Source: Nitriliruptoraceae bacterium
Lineage (GTDB): Bacteria; Actinomycetota; Nitriliruptoria; Nitriliruptorales; Nitriliruptoraceae
DNA: 14,338 bases
Direction: 5' to 3'
Assembly (NCBI GenBank): GCA_007118045.1
Contig: SKTG01000022.1
Coordinates: forward strand, 1-14,338
Both the position numbers and the translations under genes were made by a program. The notes beneath the pieces were generated by a model. It saw only the letters and a list, made by a program, of their open reading frames with translations, did no database searches and had not been told where the DNA came from. Positions 6,746 through 13,596 of this stretch are shown one piece after another. The stretch's first letter is position 1. Each line of letters begins with the position of its first letter.

Positions 6746-7738
6746 ATGACCGGGCTCGCTCCCACGTTCGCTCTGTCGGCCGGCGACCTCCGGTCGCGGA
6801 CCGACGCGCCCGACGGGGGGCCTACCCGCGTGGTGGTCGACCGGGACATGGACGTGGCCTGCGACGCCGTGCACATCGACGTCGCCGAGCGGGCCGGGGC
6901 GGCGCCCGGCGAGCGGCTGGAGGTCGCCCTCGGCCACGACGCGGAGGTGTTCCCGGTGTTCGCCGGCAAGGTCGCCGCGGTGCGCCCGGCCCTCACGGGG
7001 ACCGTGATCCACGGGGTCGGCACGATGGACGCGTTGTTGCACCTGCGGGTCGCGGCCACCTACCAGGACCGCGCCGTCGGCGACATCGTGCAGGACCTGC
7101 TCTCCCGTGCCGGGGTCCAGGCCGGGCCCGTCGACCGCGGCCCGACGCTGCCCCGCTACGTGGTGCAGCCCGGTCGCAGCGCCTTCGCCCACCTTCGTGG
7201 TCTGGCCGACCGGCTCGGCGCCGAGCTCTACGCCGACCGCGGCGGTCGCGTGCGGTTCCAGGCACCGCCGGCCGCGCCTACCGGAGCGATCGAGCTCGCC
7301 TACGGCGAGCACCTGCTCGACGCCGCCGGGCACCTGCCCGACGAGCTGCCCACCGGCGTCGGCGTCGGCGGCGAGAGCCCCATGTCGGCGCGGGGAGAGG
7401 ACACCAGCCACTGGCTGGCCCGTGACGAGCTCGCCGCGGGCTCGGCCGGCGCTCCCGACGCTGCGCGACCGATCGTCCTCGACGCCGTGGCCCGCACCAC
7501 GGACCTCGCCGGACGCTTCGCTGACGGTCGGCTCGCCGTCGCGTCCCGCGCGCGGCGCCGCGTGCACCTGACCGTGCTCGGCCGACCAGAGCTGGACCTC
7601 GGCGACCCCGTGGCCGTCACCGGTACCCCCGATGAGACGCTGGAGGTCTCCGGCTACGTGCGGGCGCTGCGGCACGTGCTCAGCGTCGACCGCGGGTTCG
7701 TAACCGAGCTCACCGTGGCCACCGGAGGCTCGTCATGA
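6746..7738 (+). CDS. baseplate hub protein, phage late control gpD / gp27-like
   Basis: 330 residues starting with ATG 3 bases after the RHS stop; the only Shine-Dalgarno-like run is the G-rich end of the RHS gene, so it probably depends on coupling. Residues 1-100 form a beta-rich domain (strand RVVVDRDMDVACDAVHIDVA, then VFAGKVAAVRPALTGTVIHGVGT). Next comes the gpD signature ATYQDRAVGDIVQDLLSRAGV (104-124) and YVVQPGRSAFAHLRGLADRLGAELYADRGGRVRF (138-171), where an aromatic-Gln strand and a helix with L..LA..LG are typical. Length fits gpD and Afp8-type hubs (300-400 residues). In P2 and T4 this protein is a trimeric ring under the tube that holds the spike. Its stop overlaps the spike gene start (ATGA), the usual D-V gene order. 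No catalytic lysozyme domain is present. Confidence 0.85.
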   Translation: MTGLAPTFALSAGDLRSRTDAPDGGPTRVVVDRDMDVACDAVHIDVAERAGAAPGERLEVALGHDAEVFPVFAGKVAAVRPALTGTVIHGVGTMDALLHLRVAATYQDRAVGDIVQDLLSRAGVQAGPVDRGPTLPRYVVQPGRSAFAHLRGLADRLGAELYADRGGRVRFQAPPAAPTGAIELAYGEHLLDAAGHLPDELPTGVGVGGESPMSARGEDTSHWLARDELAAGSAGAPDAARPIVLDAVARTTDLAGRFADGRLAVASRARRRVHLTVLGRPELDLGDPVAVTGTPDETLEVSGYVRALRHVLSVDRGFVTELTVATGGSS

Positions 7739-8376
7739 CCCGAGTCGTCGAGCTCGTCCGTCGGATCGTGCGAGCCGAGCTCGCCGCCGTCCAGGGCAGC
7801 CGTCTGGGGGTGGTGACCGCCACCTTCCCCCACCACGGCGACGAGGACGACACCAACTACGAGGTCGACGTGCGCCTCAAGCACGAGCAGCTCGATCTGC
7901 CGCGGGTGCCCGTGGCCGCGGCGCACATGGGCATGGCTGCACCCCCGCGTGTGGACGACCTCGTGCTGGTCGACTTCGCCGCCGGCGACGTGAACCAACC
8001 GCTGGTCACCGGCCGCTTCTACCACGCCGACGAGCGACCTCCGCTCCACGCCGACGGGGAGGTGCTGATCGAGCACCGTGTGCCCCACGACGACAGCCGC
8101 AACCAGCTGCGGTTCGCGGCCGACGGCTCCATCCACCTGCTGCGGGAGGTCACCGACCCGGCCGCGGACGCCGCGGACAGCCGGGCCCGCACGAGCGTGC
8201 GCATCTACCCCGACGGCGCGCTGGGGATCACCGCCGCCCAGGACGTCGTGATCGATGTCGGCGACCACGACGTGATCGTGACGTGCGATCAGATGACCGT
8301 CCACGGTGACCTGCGCGTCACCAGCAACGGCGCCTCGACGACCATCCGCGGCAACGAGATCGAGGGGGGCGTCTGA
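7735..8376 (+). CDS. central spike protein, gpV / gp5-type OB-fold with C-terminal beta-helix
   Basis: 213 residues, ATG overlapping the hub stop. Residues about 20-100 match the phage baseplate assembly protein V OB-fold: RLGVVTATFP, the strand YEVDVRLKHEQLDLPRVPVA, then MGMAAPPRVDDLVLVDFAAGDVNQPLVTGRFY (66-97), in which the GD..QPLVTGR.Y turn is diagnostic. After HADERPP the chain continues as short alternating strands (SIHLLREV, SVRIYPDGALGITAAQDVVIDV, MTVHGDLRVTSNGASTTIRG) to residue 213, like the intertwined trimeric beta-helix of T4 gp5 and Mu gp45. It would form the needle that pierces the target envelope, attached below the hub. The next start overlaps its stop by one base (TGATG). 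Confidence 0.88.
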   Translation: MTRVVELVRRIVRAELAAVQGSRLGVVTATFPHHGDEDDTNYEVDVRLKHEQLDLPRVPVAAAHMGMAAPPRVDDLVLVDFAAGDVNQPLVTGRFYHADERPPLHADGEVLIEHRVPHDDSRNQLRFAADGSIHLLREVTDPAADAADSRARTSVRIYPDGALGITAAQDVVIDVGDHDVIVTCDQMTVHGDLRVTSNGASTTIRGNEIEGGV

Positions 8377-8798
8377 TGGCCGACCTGGTGCTCACCGCGC
8401 GAACCGGAGGGCTACTGCGGCTGACGGGTCCGTTGGACCTGCGCGCCGACGGGGGCGTGGTGACCGTCGATGGCGACGAGGTGCTCGTCGAGGGCGCCGA
8501 GGGCACCGCCCCGCCGGTGATCCAGCCGCCACCGCCGAGCAGTCCCCTGGACGATGGTGAGGACGTCGAGGTGATCGTCAGCCTCAACGAGGACGTGACG
8601 GCCCACGGGAAACCGATCGTGACGCAGGGCATGGTCCTGCAGGGCCGCAACCGGACATGGCCGGGCATGGTCCTGCCGAGCCAGGCGAACGAGGCCGTCA
8701 TGGTCGGCCAACTCGCGGCCAACGTCGTGGGTGACCGGGCGGCGATCTTCCCCTCCGGGGCCGTCGCCACCCTGACCGACAGCGGACAGCAGGGCTGA
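8376..8798 (+). CDS. small beta-rich protein in the spike-tip slot, family not recognised
   Basis: 140 residues. The N-terminal ~38 residues are short beta strands (LVLTARTGGLLRLTGPLDL, VVTVDGDEVLVEG) that look like a continuation of the spike's beta-helix style. A Pro-rich linker PPVIQPPPPSSP follows at about 46-57. The second half contains VTAHGKPIVTQGMVLQGRNRTWPGMVL and AANVVGDRAAIFPSGAVATLTD, with Gly-turn spacing reminiscent of PAAR-like tips. It has a single His and no Cys, so it cannot have the usual PAAR zinc site of three His and one Cys. Position directly after the spike gene suggests a tip or spike-associated protein; that is inference. Start overlaps the spike stop. Confidence 0.6.
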   Translation: MADLVLTARTGGLLRLTGPLDLRADGGVVTVDGDEVLVEGAEGTAPPVIQPPPPSSPLDDGEDVEVIVSLNEDVTAHGKPIVTQGMVLQGRNRTWPGMVLPSQANEAVMVGQLAANVVGDRAAIFPSGAVATLTDSGQQG

Positions 8799-8809
8799 GG
8801 GAGGACCGG

Positions 8810-9565
8810 ATGAGCGTCATCGAGCTGGCGATCCACGAGCCGCAGCACCAGCAGCGCTTCGTCGAGCCCGACGCCGTGAGGCTGTCCGGCCAGGTCGAGG
8901 ACACCGACGCCGACGACCTGCACCTCGAGTGGTACTCGAGCTTGCACGAGCCCGACGCGGACGCGCCCGAGCGAACGACCCTCAACGGAGCCGACGACGA
9001 CCCTCTCGACTTCAGCCGACATCTCCCGCTGGGCACCCACGTGCTGACGTTCACCGCCCGGGACGCCCAGGAGCTGGCTGAGGTCACCCGCGCGGGCATG
9101 ACCGGCGGGGCCGACCCGCCCGATGACCCCGGCCTGCTGGCGAGCCCGTGCGTGGTCACCGTGCTCCGTGCGGAGGTCGTCGAGGCGGCCCTCGAGACCT
9201 CGGCGGTCCGCCTGGCCGCCCGCGCACCGGCGGGCTGGGGCACCCCCGACGACGACGCGGCCTCCGGCTACACGCTCGACCCCGGCGAGCCCAACACCAT
9301 CGCCTTGCGGTGGATGCTGACGCTCGCGGGTGAGGAGACCCCGGCGTTCACGTGGACGCCCAACGTCGACGAGCTGGAGTTCGACGTGGGCACCCCCCAC
9401 GAGGACGACGACCCCGGCCCTCCGCGCGTGCGGTTCACCCCCTCCGTGCCCCCGGACGCCACGGGCCCGTACCGGGTGACCCTGCGGATCGAGGACGTCG
9501 AGGACCCGGAGCGCTGGCACAGCGATGCGGAGTGGCCCGAACTCATCGGCGCCGAGGAGGGGTGA
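8810..9565 (+). CDS. Ig/PKD-like two-domain protein of the baseplate operon
   Basis: 251 residues; ATG 8810 follows GGGAGG at 8799-8804. Residues about 3-90 look like a PKD or bacterial Ig domain: IELAIHEPQHQQRFVEPDAV, LSGQVEDTDADDLHLEWYSS and LPLGTHVLTFTARD, the last being the typical G.H.L.F.A.D strand end. After a linker, residues about 150-235 form a second beta-rich part (TIALRWMLTLAGE, FTWTPNVDELEFDVGTP, YRVTLRIEDVED). It is very acidic, has no signal peptide and no membrane segment. Ig folds decorate many phage tails and capsids and can aid surface binding. Its place between spike and wedge genes suggests a baseplate-attached or decoration subunit. It is not a core gene of standard contractile systems, so an accessory or host-binding role is possible. 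Confidence 0.6.
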   Translation: MSVIELAIHEPQHQQRFVEPDAVRLSGQVEDTDADDLHLEWYSSLHEPDADAPERTTLNGADDDPLDFSRHLPLGTHVLTFTARDAQELAEVTRAGMTGGADPPDDPGLLASPCVVTVLRAEVVEAALETSAVRLAARAPAGWGTPDDDAASGYTLDPGEPNTIALRWMLTLAGEETPAFTWTPNVDELEFDVGTPHEDDDPGPPRVRFTPSVPPDATGPYRVTLRIEDVEDPERWHSDAEWPELIGAEEG

Positions 9566-9572
9566 ACCGACC

Positions 9573-10001
9573 ATGGTCGACCAGCGAACCGAGCAGCTCG
9601 GAGCGGATCTGCGCCTGGCCTGGACCTGGCGGGGGGCCGACCTGGTGGTCGACGGCAGCGGTGACCTCGCTCTCGCGACCGGGGTCGACAACATCGTGCA
9701 GGCCCTGCCCCTGCGCCTGCGGGTCAGGCGGGGTGAGCTCGCCGCCCTCGGTCGTCCCCGCTACGGCTCCCGCATCGACGAACTCGTCGGCGAGCCCAAC
9801 GTCACCCGCACCCAGGTGATGCTGATGGCCCGTGCCCGGGAGGCGCTCGAGCGTGACCCGCGGGTGGTCGAGGTCGGTGATGTCGAGGCGGTGGTGGTAC
9901 CCGGCGAGCGCGACCTCATCCGCCTGCGCCTGCAGGTCCGGTTGGTGTCGGCCGCGGAGCCCATCAGCCTGGTCCACGACGAGCGCCTGGAGGCGTCGTG
10001 A
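9573..10001 (+). CDS. baseplate wedge protein, gp25 / gpW-like
   Basis: 142 residues from ATG 9573, preceded by AGGAGGGG at 9555-9562. The in-frame upstream codons from 9525 lie inside the previous gene and lack this signal. It carries the gp25 pattern: DLVVDGSGDLALATGVDNIVQAL (about 23-45), a helix to RLRVRRGELAALGRPRYGSRIDELVGEPN (48-76) and a C-terminal strand pair (VEAVVVPGERDLIRLRLQVRLV). The GEL..LG.P.YGSR segment is the conserved core around which gp25, Mu gp46 and type VI TssE bind the sheath. It starts sheath assembly and sits at the wedge core together with the two following gene products. Its stop overlaps the next GTG (GTGA). Confidence 0.9.
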   Translation: MVDQRTEQLGADLRLAWTWRGADLVVDGSGDLALATGVDNIVQALPLRLRVRRGELAALGRPRYGSRIDELVGEPNVTRTQVMLMARAREALERDPRVVEVGDVEAVVVPGERDLIRLRLQVRLVSAAEPISLVHDERLEAS

Positions 10002-11698
10002 CCGATCCCGGGCACCCGTTCTCGCGTCGCTTCGGCGACGTCGTCGCCGCGATGGAGGAGCGGGTCCGCCGCGGCGTGGAGCAGCCTCGCAGCGTCAGCT
10101 TCGTGGTCGACCCCCAGGTCGACTCCTACGAGCTGCCGCGGGAGACGCACGCCGTCACCCGTGTGACCGGCCTGAAGGACGCCACGTTCACGGTCTTCGA
10201 GCGCGAAACCCACTTCGCGGTCTCCGCCAACCGGCTGCGGTGGGTCGACGATGAGACGCCCGACGAGGGCAGCCGCCTCGACGTGGAGTACACCTACCGC
10301 TCCCCGCCGGCGGGCCTGACCGACTTCAACCCCGGCAGCGTGATCGGCACGCTGGTCGGTGCGGTGGCGCGCGAGCTGACCGTCGTCCACGAGCAGATGG
10401 ACCAGGCGTACCGCCGCGCGTTCGTCGATCACGCCAGCGGGGTGGCACTCGACAACGTGGTGGCGCTGCTCGGCGTGGAGCGGATCCCCGCGACGAAGGC
10501 CACCGGCGAGGTGACCTTCTCGCGTCGACGACCCGAGGACGAGCCGCTCGAGATCCCCGAGCACACCCGGGTGGCCGACGAGGCCGACCGGCTGTTCGTC
10601 ACCACCGAGCCGGCCGAGATCGCCGCCGGGAAGGAGTCCGTCGACGTCCGGGTCGAGGCCGTCGAAGCCGGCCCCGACGGCAACGTCAACGCCGAGACGC
10701 TGGTGGTCATGCCGACGCCGCCGGCGGGGATCGACCGCGTCACCAACCCCACGCCGACCACTGCCGGCCACGATTCCGAGCCCGACGATCAGCTCCGTGA
10801 GCGCGCCAAGCACGCGCTGGAACGCTCCGGGAACGCCACGCTGAACGCGATCCGCTTCGCGGTGCTCGGGGTGGAGGGCGTGCAGGGCACGACCGTGCTC
10901 GACCACAGCACGGACCCCGGTGTTCCGCTCGGGGAGGTGCGGGTGCGACACGCCGGCGGAGACCCGGCGGAGATCGAGAGAGTCGTGGAGCGCACGCGCG
11001 CCGCCGGCGTACTGGCGCGGGTGGAGGAGATCGTGGAGGTGACGATCTCCGGCTCCTTCGTGCTCATCGGCGAGCGTGAGGTGCCTTCGAACGCCGAGGA
11101 GGACTTCCTCGACGAGGTCGTCGAGGAGCTGCGGTCGCTGTCGATCGGGGAGTCGCTGTCGCTGCGCCGCCTCAACGCTCTGGCCTTCGCCACCAGCGGT
11201 CTGGCCGATGTAGCCGAGGCCCAGCTCGTCTCCCGCACGGACCCCGAAGAGGAGGGCGTGCCGTTGCCCGACCCGTTCCTGACCGCCGACACGCAGCAGG
11301 TGCGTCCTGCCGAGGGTGAGCTGGACACGGTGCTGCTGGCCTCGTTGCACGTCGCAGACACCGTCGCGACCGACCAGGGCTACGAGGTCTCCCTGCAACT
11401 GCTCGACACCGACGGCACCGCGGTCGCCTTCCGCGACCTGCGCCTGTCGGTGCTCGGCGCGTTCACCGCGACGCCGCGGTCGGCGCCGGAGCAGCGGGAG
11501 CCGATCGGTGACCTGGACGCCGACGTGGCCTTCGTCGACAGCGACACCGCCACGCTGGAGATCGCCGAGGTGGAGGGTCACGACCCCGACGAGCACGAGG
11601 CGGAGGTGGAGCTCGAGCTGTCCGCGCCCCCCTATCCCGGGTTGCGCCCGGCCACGACCATCCTCGATCTCGGCGAGCAGCCGAACGAGCCGCAGTAG
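9998..11698 (+). CDS. baseplate wedge protein, gpJ / gp6-like, with long C-terminal beta extension
   Basis: 566 residues with GTG start. The N-terminal 110 residues are beta-rich (SVSFVVDPQVDSYELP, FTVFERETHFAV, LDVEYTYRSPPAG). The Baseplate_J signature follows: PGSVIGTLVGAVARELTVVHEQMDQAYRRAFVDHASGVALDNVVALLGVERIPATKATGEVTF (112-174), IPEHTRVADEADRLFVT (186-202), then AVEAGPDGNVNAETL (221-235) and DDQLRERAKHALERSGNATLNAIRFAVLGVEGVQGTTV (263-300). A helical domain to about residue 412 completes the family core. In T4 and P2 this protein forms the inner ring that opens on triggering. Residues about 425-566 add strands (VLLASLHVADTV, YEVSLQLLDTDG, LRLSVLGAFTA, ATLEIAEVEG) not found in the minimal P2 gpJ, perhaps a docking site for fibres or the Ig-like protein. 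Confidence 0.88.
   Translation: MTDPGHPFSRRFGDVVAAMEERVRRGVEQPRSVSFVVDPQVDSYELPRETHAVTRVTGLKDATFTVFERETHFAVSANRLRWVDDETPDEGSRLDVEYTYRSPPAGLTDFNPGSVIGTLVGAVARELTVVHEQMDQAYRRAFVDHASGVALDNVVALLGVERIPATKATGEVTFSRRRPEDEPLEIPEHTRVADEADRLFVTTEPAEIAAGKESVDVRVEAVEAGPDGNVNAETLVVMPTPPAGIDRVTNPTPTTAGHDSEPDDQLRERAKHALERSGNATLNAIRFAVLGVEGVQGTTVLDHSTDPGVPLGEVRVRHAGGDPAEIERVVERTRAAGVLARVEEIVEVTISGSFVLIGEREVPSNAEEDFLDEVVEELRSLSIGESLSLRRLNALAFATSGLADVAEAQLVSRTDPEEEGVPLPDPFLTADTQQVRPAEGELDTVLLASLHVADTVATDQGYEVSLQLLDTDGTAVAFRDLRLSVLGAFTATPRSAPEQREPIGDLDADVAFVDSDTATLEIAEVEGHDPDEHEAEVELELSAPPYPGLRPATTILDLGEQPNEPQ
10001..10001 (+). other. GTGA stop/start coupling site between the gp25-like and gpJ-like genes
   Basis: Bases 9998-10001 read GTGA: GTG opens the gpJ-like gene and TGA closes the gp25-like gene. 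It fixes the choice of start and implies near-equal translation of the two wedge proteins. Confidence 0.6.
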
Positions 11699-11702
11699 GA
11701 GG
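11697..11702 (+). promoter_or_regulatory. ribosome binding site AGGAGG for the gpI-like gene
   Basis: AGGAGG overlaps the TAG stop of the gpJ-like gene and lies 8 bases before GTG 11711, fixing that start. Confidence 0.7.
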
Positions 11703-11710
11703 TGTGAGCC

Positions 11711-13045
11711 GTGGCGCAGGCCCCGTCCCGCAAGACCCGCCGGCTGGTGGAGCTGTTCCCCGACGCCTACGCGGCGGACGACCCGAGCGCGGTGCTGCAC
11801 AAGCTGTTGGACGCCGTCGGGGCGTCGCTGGAGGAGGCCGACGCCGACGTCAAGGCGCTGCTGAGGTCCCACTGGGTCGACTACGCGGAGGGTGGTGCGC
11901 TCGACGCGCTCGCCGCGATCCACGGGGTGAGCCGCCGACAGCTCCGTGGCGGCGAGCAGCAGCGCGAGAGCGACGAGGCGTTCCGTCAGCGGCTGCGGGA
12001 CGTGGTGCCGCTGTTCACCGGCGGGGGGACCGTGCGGGCGGTGCGGGGGGCGGTGCGCTCGGCTCTCGGGATGCCGTTCGACCTGGACGACCTCGATCTG
12101 CCTTCCGAGGCAGAGGGGTTGCGGGCCGACCTCGAGGGGCTGGTCGTGGTCGAGGAGTTCGCCCCGACGGCGGAACGACGGGCCGGGCAGTCGCAGGAGG
12201 CCGTGGTCGAGCCCGACGACGGTGGCTCCCCCCAGCGGATCTCGCGGGTCTCGCTCGAGGTGCGCCCCACCACCGTGCAGGCGACCGCGCCCACCATCGA
12301 GCTGACGTTCACAGCGGGGGACGGGCGGGATCTGGAGATCAGCCGCGACGCCGACGCGTCGGACGGTGGCGGGCGGATCGGACTGCGCAGCACCGACGAT
12401 CTCATCGTCGCCGAGGGACAGACCCTGACGCTGCTCCATCGGGACGACGGAGGCCTTCAGGCCGTCGTCGACACCACCGACGTCACCGACGCGTTCACCG
12501 ACCTCGGCGGGGAGCAGCCGGCGACGTTGCCCGACGTCCCGCGCGAGCCGAGCCGCTGGCGCCTCCGCGCCCACGGCGCCCGCTACGACCGCAGCGTGTT
12601 CGACGAGGGCGCGACCTTCGACCCGCCGGACTTCTCGGTCATGATGCGGTGGCGCAGCCTCGAGCCGCTCACGTTCGAGGTGCGCGTCCCCTATCACCTG
12701 TCCGCCACCGTGGAGGCGCTCAAGGAGCGCCACGACCACGCCGGCCGTGTCTTCGTGTTCGAGGGCCTCGCACACGAGGACCTCCAGGAGGTCGTCGACC
12801 AGACGCGCGCCGCGGGTGTGCGCGGCTCCGTGCAGTTCTCGCTGTCGCTGTTCGACCGTCTGGACGCCCGCGACGACGGACGCGTGGCCGCGACACACCG
12901 CACGACCGCCTGGCACCAGCTCGACGAGCAGCTCAGCGTCGGCAGCCTCCAACAGGGCGTCGAGTCCCACGCCGCCGAGGACCGTGTTCGCCTCGGAGGG
13001 CTGTTCGACCTGGCGGCCTTCGACAACGACTTCGGCTACTTCTGA
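11711..13045 (+). CDS. baseplate wedge / tail protein I-like
   Basis: 444 residues with GTG start. The N-terminus has the gpI/gp7 pattern: KTRRLVELFPDAYAADDPSAVLHKLLDAVGASLEEADADVKALL (8-51), then SHWVDYAEGGALDALAAIHGV (53-73) and ESDEAFRQRLRDVVPLFTGGGTVRAVRGAVRSALGMP (86-122). 'L..LA..GV' followed by '+..L......GT...V+..V...LG' is typical of P2 tail protein I and of Afp12-type wedges. The middle (about 130-300) is an inserted beta-rich, acidic region (VSLEVRP, PTIELTFTAGDGRDLEIS, QTLTLLHRDD). The C-terminus (about 315-444) has a mixed fold with FEVRVPYHLSATVEALKERHDHAGRVFVFEG and ends in DNDFGYF. With the gp25-like and gpJ-like products it would form the wedge heterotrimer and anchor the fibre. 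The gene follows gpJ as in P2. Confidence 0.82.
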   Translation: MAQAPSRKTRRLVELFPDAYAADDPSAVLHKLLDAVGASLEEADADVKALLRSHWVDYAEGGALDALAAIHGVSRRQLRGGEQQRESDEAFRQRLRDVVPLFTGGGTVRAVRGAVRSALGMPFDLDDLDLPSEAEGLRADLEGLVVVEEFAPTAERRAGQSQEAVVEPDDGGSPQRISRVSLEVRPTTVQATAPTIELTFTAGDGRDLEISRDADASDGGGRIGLRSTDDLIVAEGQTLTLLHRDDGGLQAVVDTTDVTDAFTDLGGEQPATLPDVPREPSRWRLRAHGARYDRSVFDEGATFDPPDFSVMMRWRSLEPLTFEVRVPYHLSATVEALKERHDHAGRVFVFEGLAHEDLQEVVDQTRAAGVRGSVQFSLSLFDRLDARDDGRVAATHRTTAWHQLDEQLSVGSLQQGVESHAAEDRVRLGGLFDLAAFDNDFGYF

Positions 13046-13060
13046 CGAGGGGTGCATGCC

Positions 13061-13549
13061 ATGACCGACCGGCTCGACACACGAGGCCACGTGACCCTGC
13101 GGCTGACCGATCGCGCCGGGCGGATCGTCGACGAGCGACGCCGACGCAACCGGATCGTGCTGAGCGGCCGGTTCATGATCGCCGAGCTGTTCTCCGAGAC
13201 CACCAGCCCGCCGGGACCGATCAGCCACATCGGCGTGGGCACCGACGGCACCACGCCGGCCGACGACCACGAAGCCCTCCTGGCGCCCCGGGGAGCACGC
13301 CGGGAGATCACCGAGCGCGACACCGAGCGCCTCACCGAGCGGACCGAGGACCGTGAGGAGGTGGTCCGCGTCCGGGTGAGCCTCACCGCGATCTTCGACT
13401 ACGACGACGCCAACGGCACCGAGCCGTTGCGTGAGGCCGCCAGCTTCAACGGCGAGGAAGACGGGGTCATGTACAACCGCGTGGTCTTCGAACCGGTGAC
13501 GAAGACCGACGCGTTCAGGCTCACGTTGCTGTGGGAGGTCGTGTTCTGA
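13061..13549 (+). CDS. small tail fibre base / collar-type protein
   Basis: 162 residues from ATG 13061, preceded by GAGGGG at 13047-13052; the in-frame GTG at 13052 overlaps that signal and is less likely. The pattern is that of short proteins and N-terminal modules common before phage tail fibres: RRRRNRIVLSGRFMIAELF, then ISHIGVGTDGTTPADDHEALLAPRGARREI, then strands VVRVRVSLTAIFDYDDAN, PLREAASFNG, VMYNRVVFEPVTKTD and FRLTLLWEVVF. The motif IGVGT...PA..D.AL....R followed by EAGLF-like and M..R..F strands is familiar from fibre-attachment domains; here EAASFNG takes the EAGLF place. It probably trimerises and connects wedge and fibre. Family membership is recalled by pattern only. Spacing to the next gene (47 bases) is the longest gap in the window. 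Confidence 0.68.
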   Translation: MTDRLDTRGHVTLRLTDRAGRIVDERRRRNRIVLSGRFMIAELFSETTSPPGPISHIGVGTDGTTPADDHEALLAPRGARREITERDTERLTERTEDREEVVRVRVSLTAIFDYDDANGTEPLREAASFNGEEDGVMYNRVVFEPVTKTDAFRLTLLWEVVF

Positions 13550-13596
13550 ACGCGGCCCGGCGGCCTCGTGGCTGTCACCGATGACTGGAGATGAGC

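Noticed and set aside
4427..7675. Long open frame on the minus strand opposite the RHS and hub genes
   Set aside because: Its translation is low-complexity Val/Gly/Arg/His-rich with no recognisable domain, and it lies exactly opposite strong RHS and gpD matches. In DNA with G/C third positions such antisense frames are expected.
8376..8798. Canonical PAAR-repeat tip protein
   Set aside because: It lacks the His/Cys zinc ligands and the PAAR motif; only position and Gly-turn spacing suggest a tip role.
13550..13596. Terminator or promoter in the 47-base gap before the fibre gene
   Set aside because: No convincing GC stem followed by T-run and no clear promoter boxes; only a short ribosome binding site before 13597 is evident.
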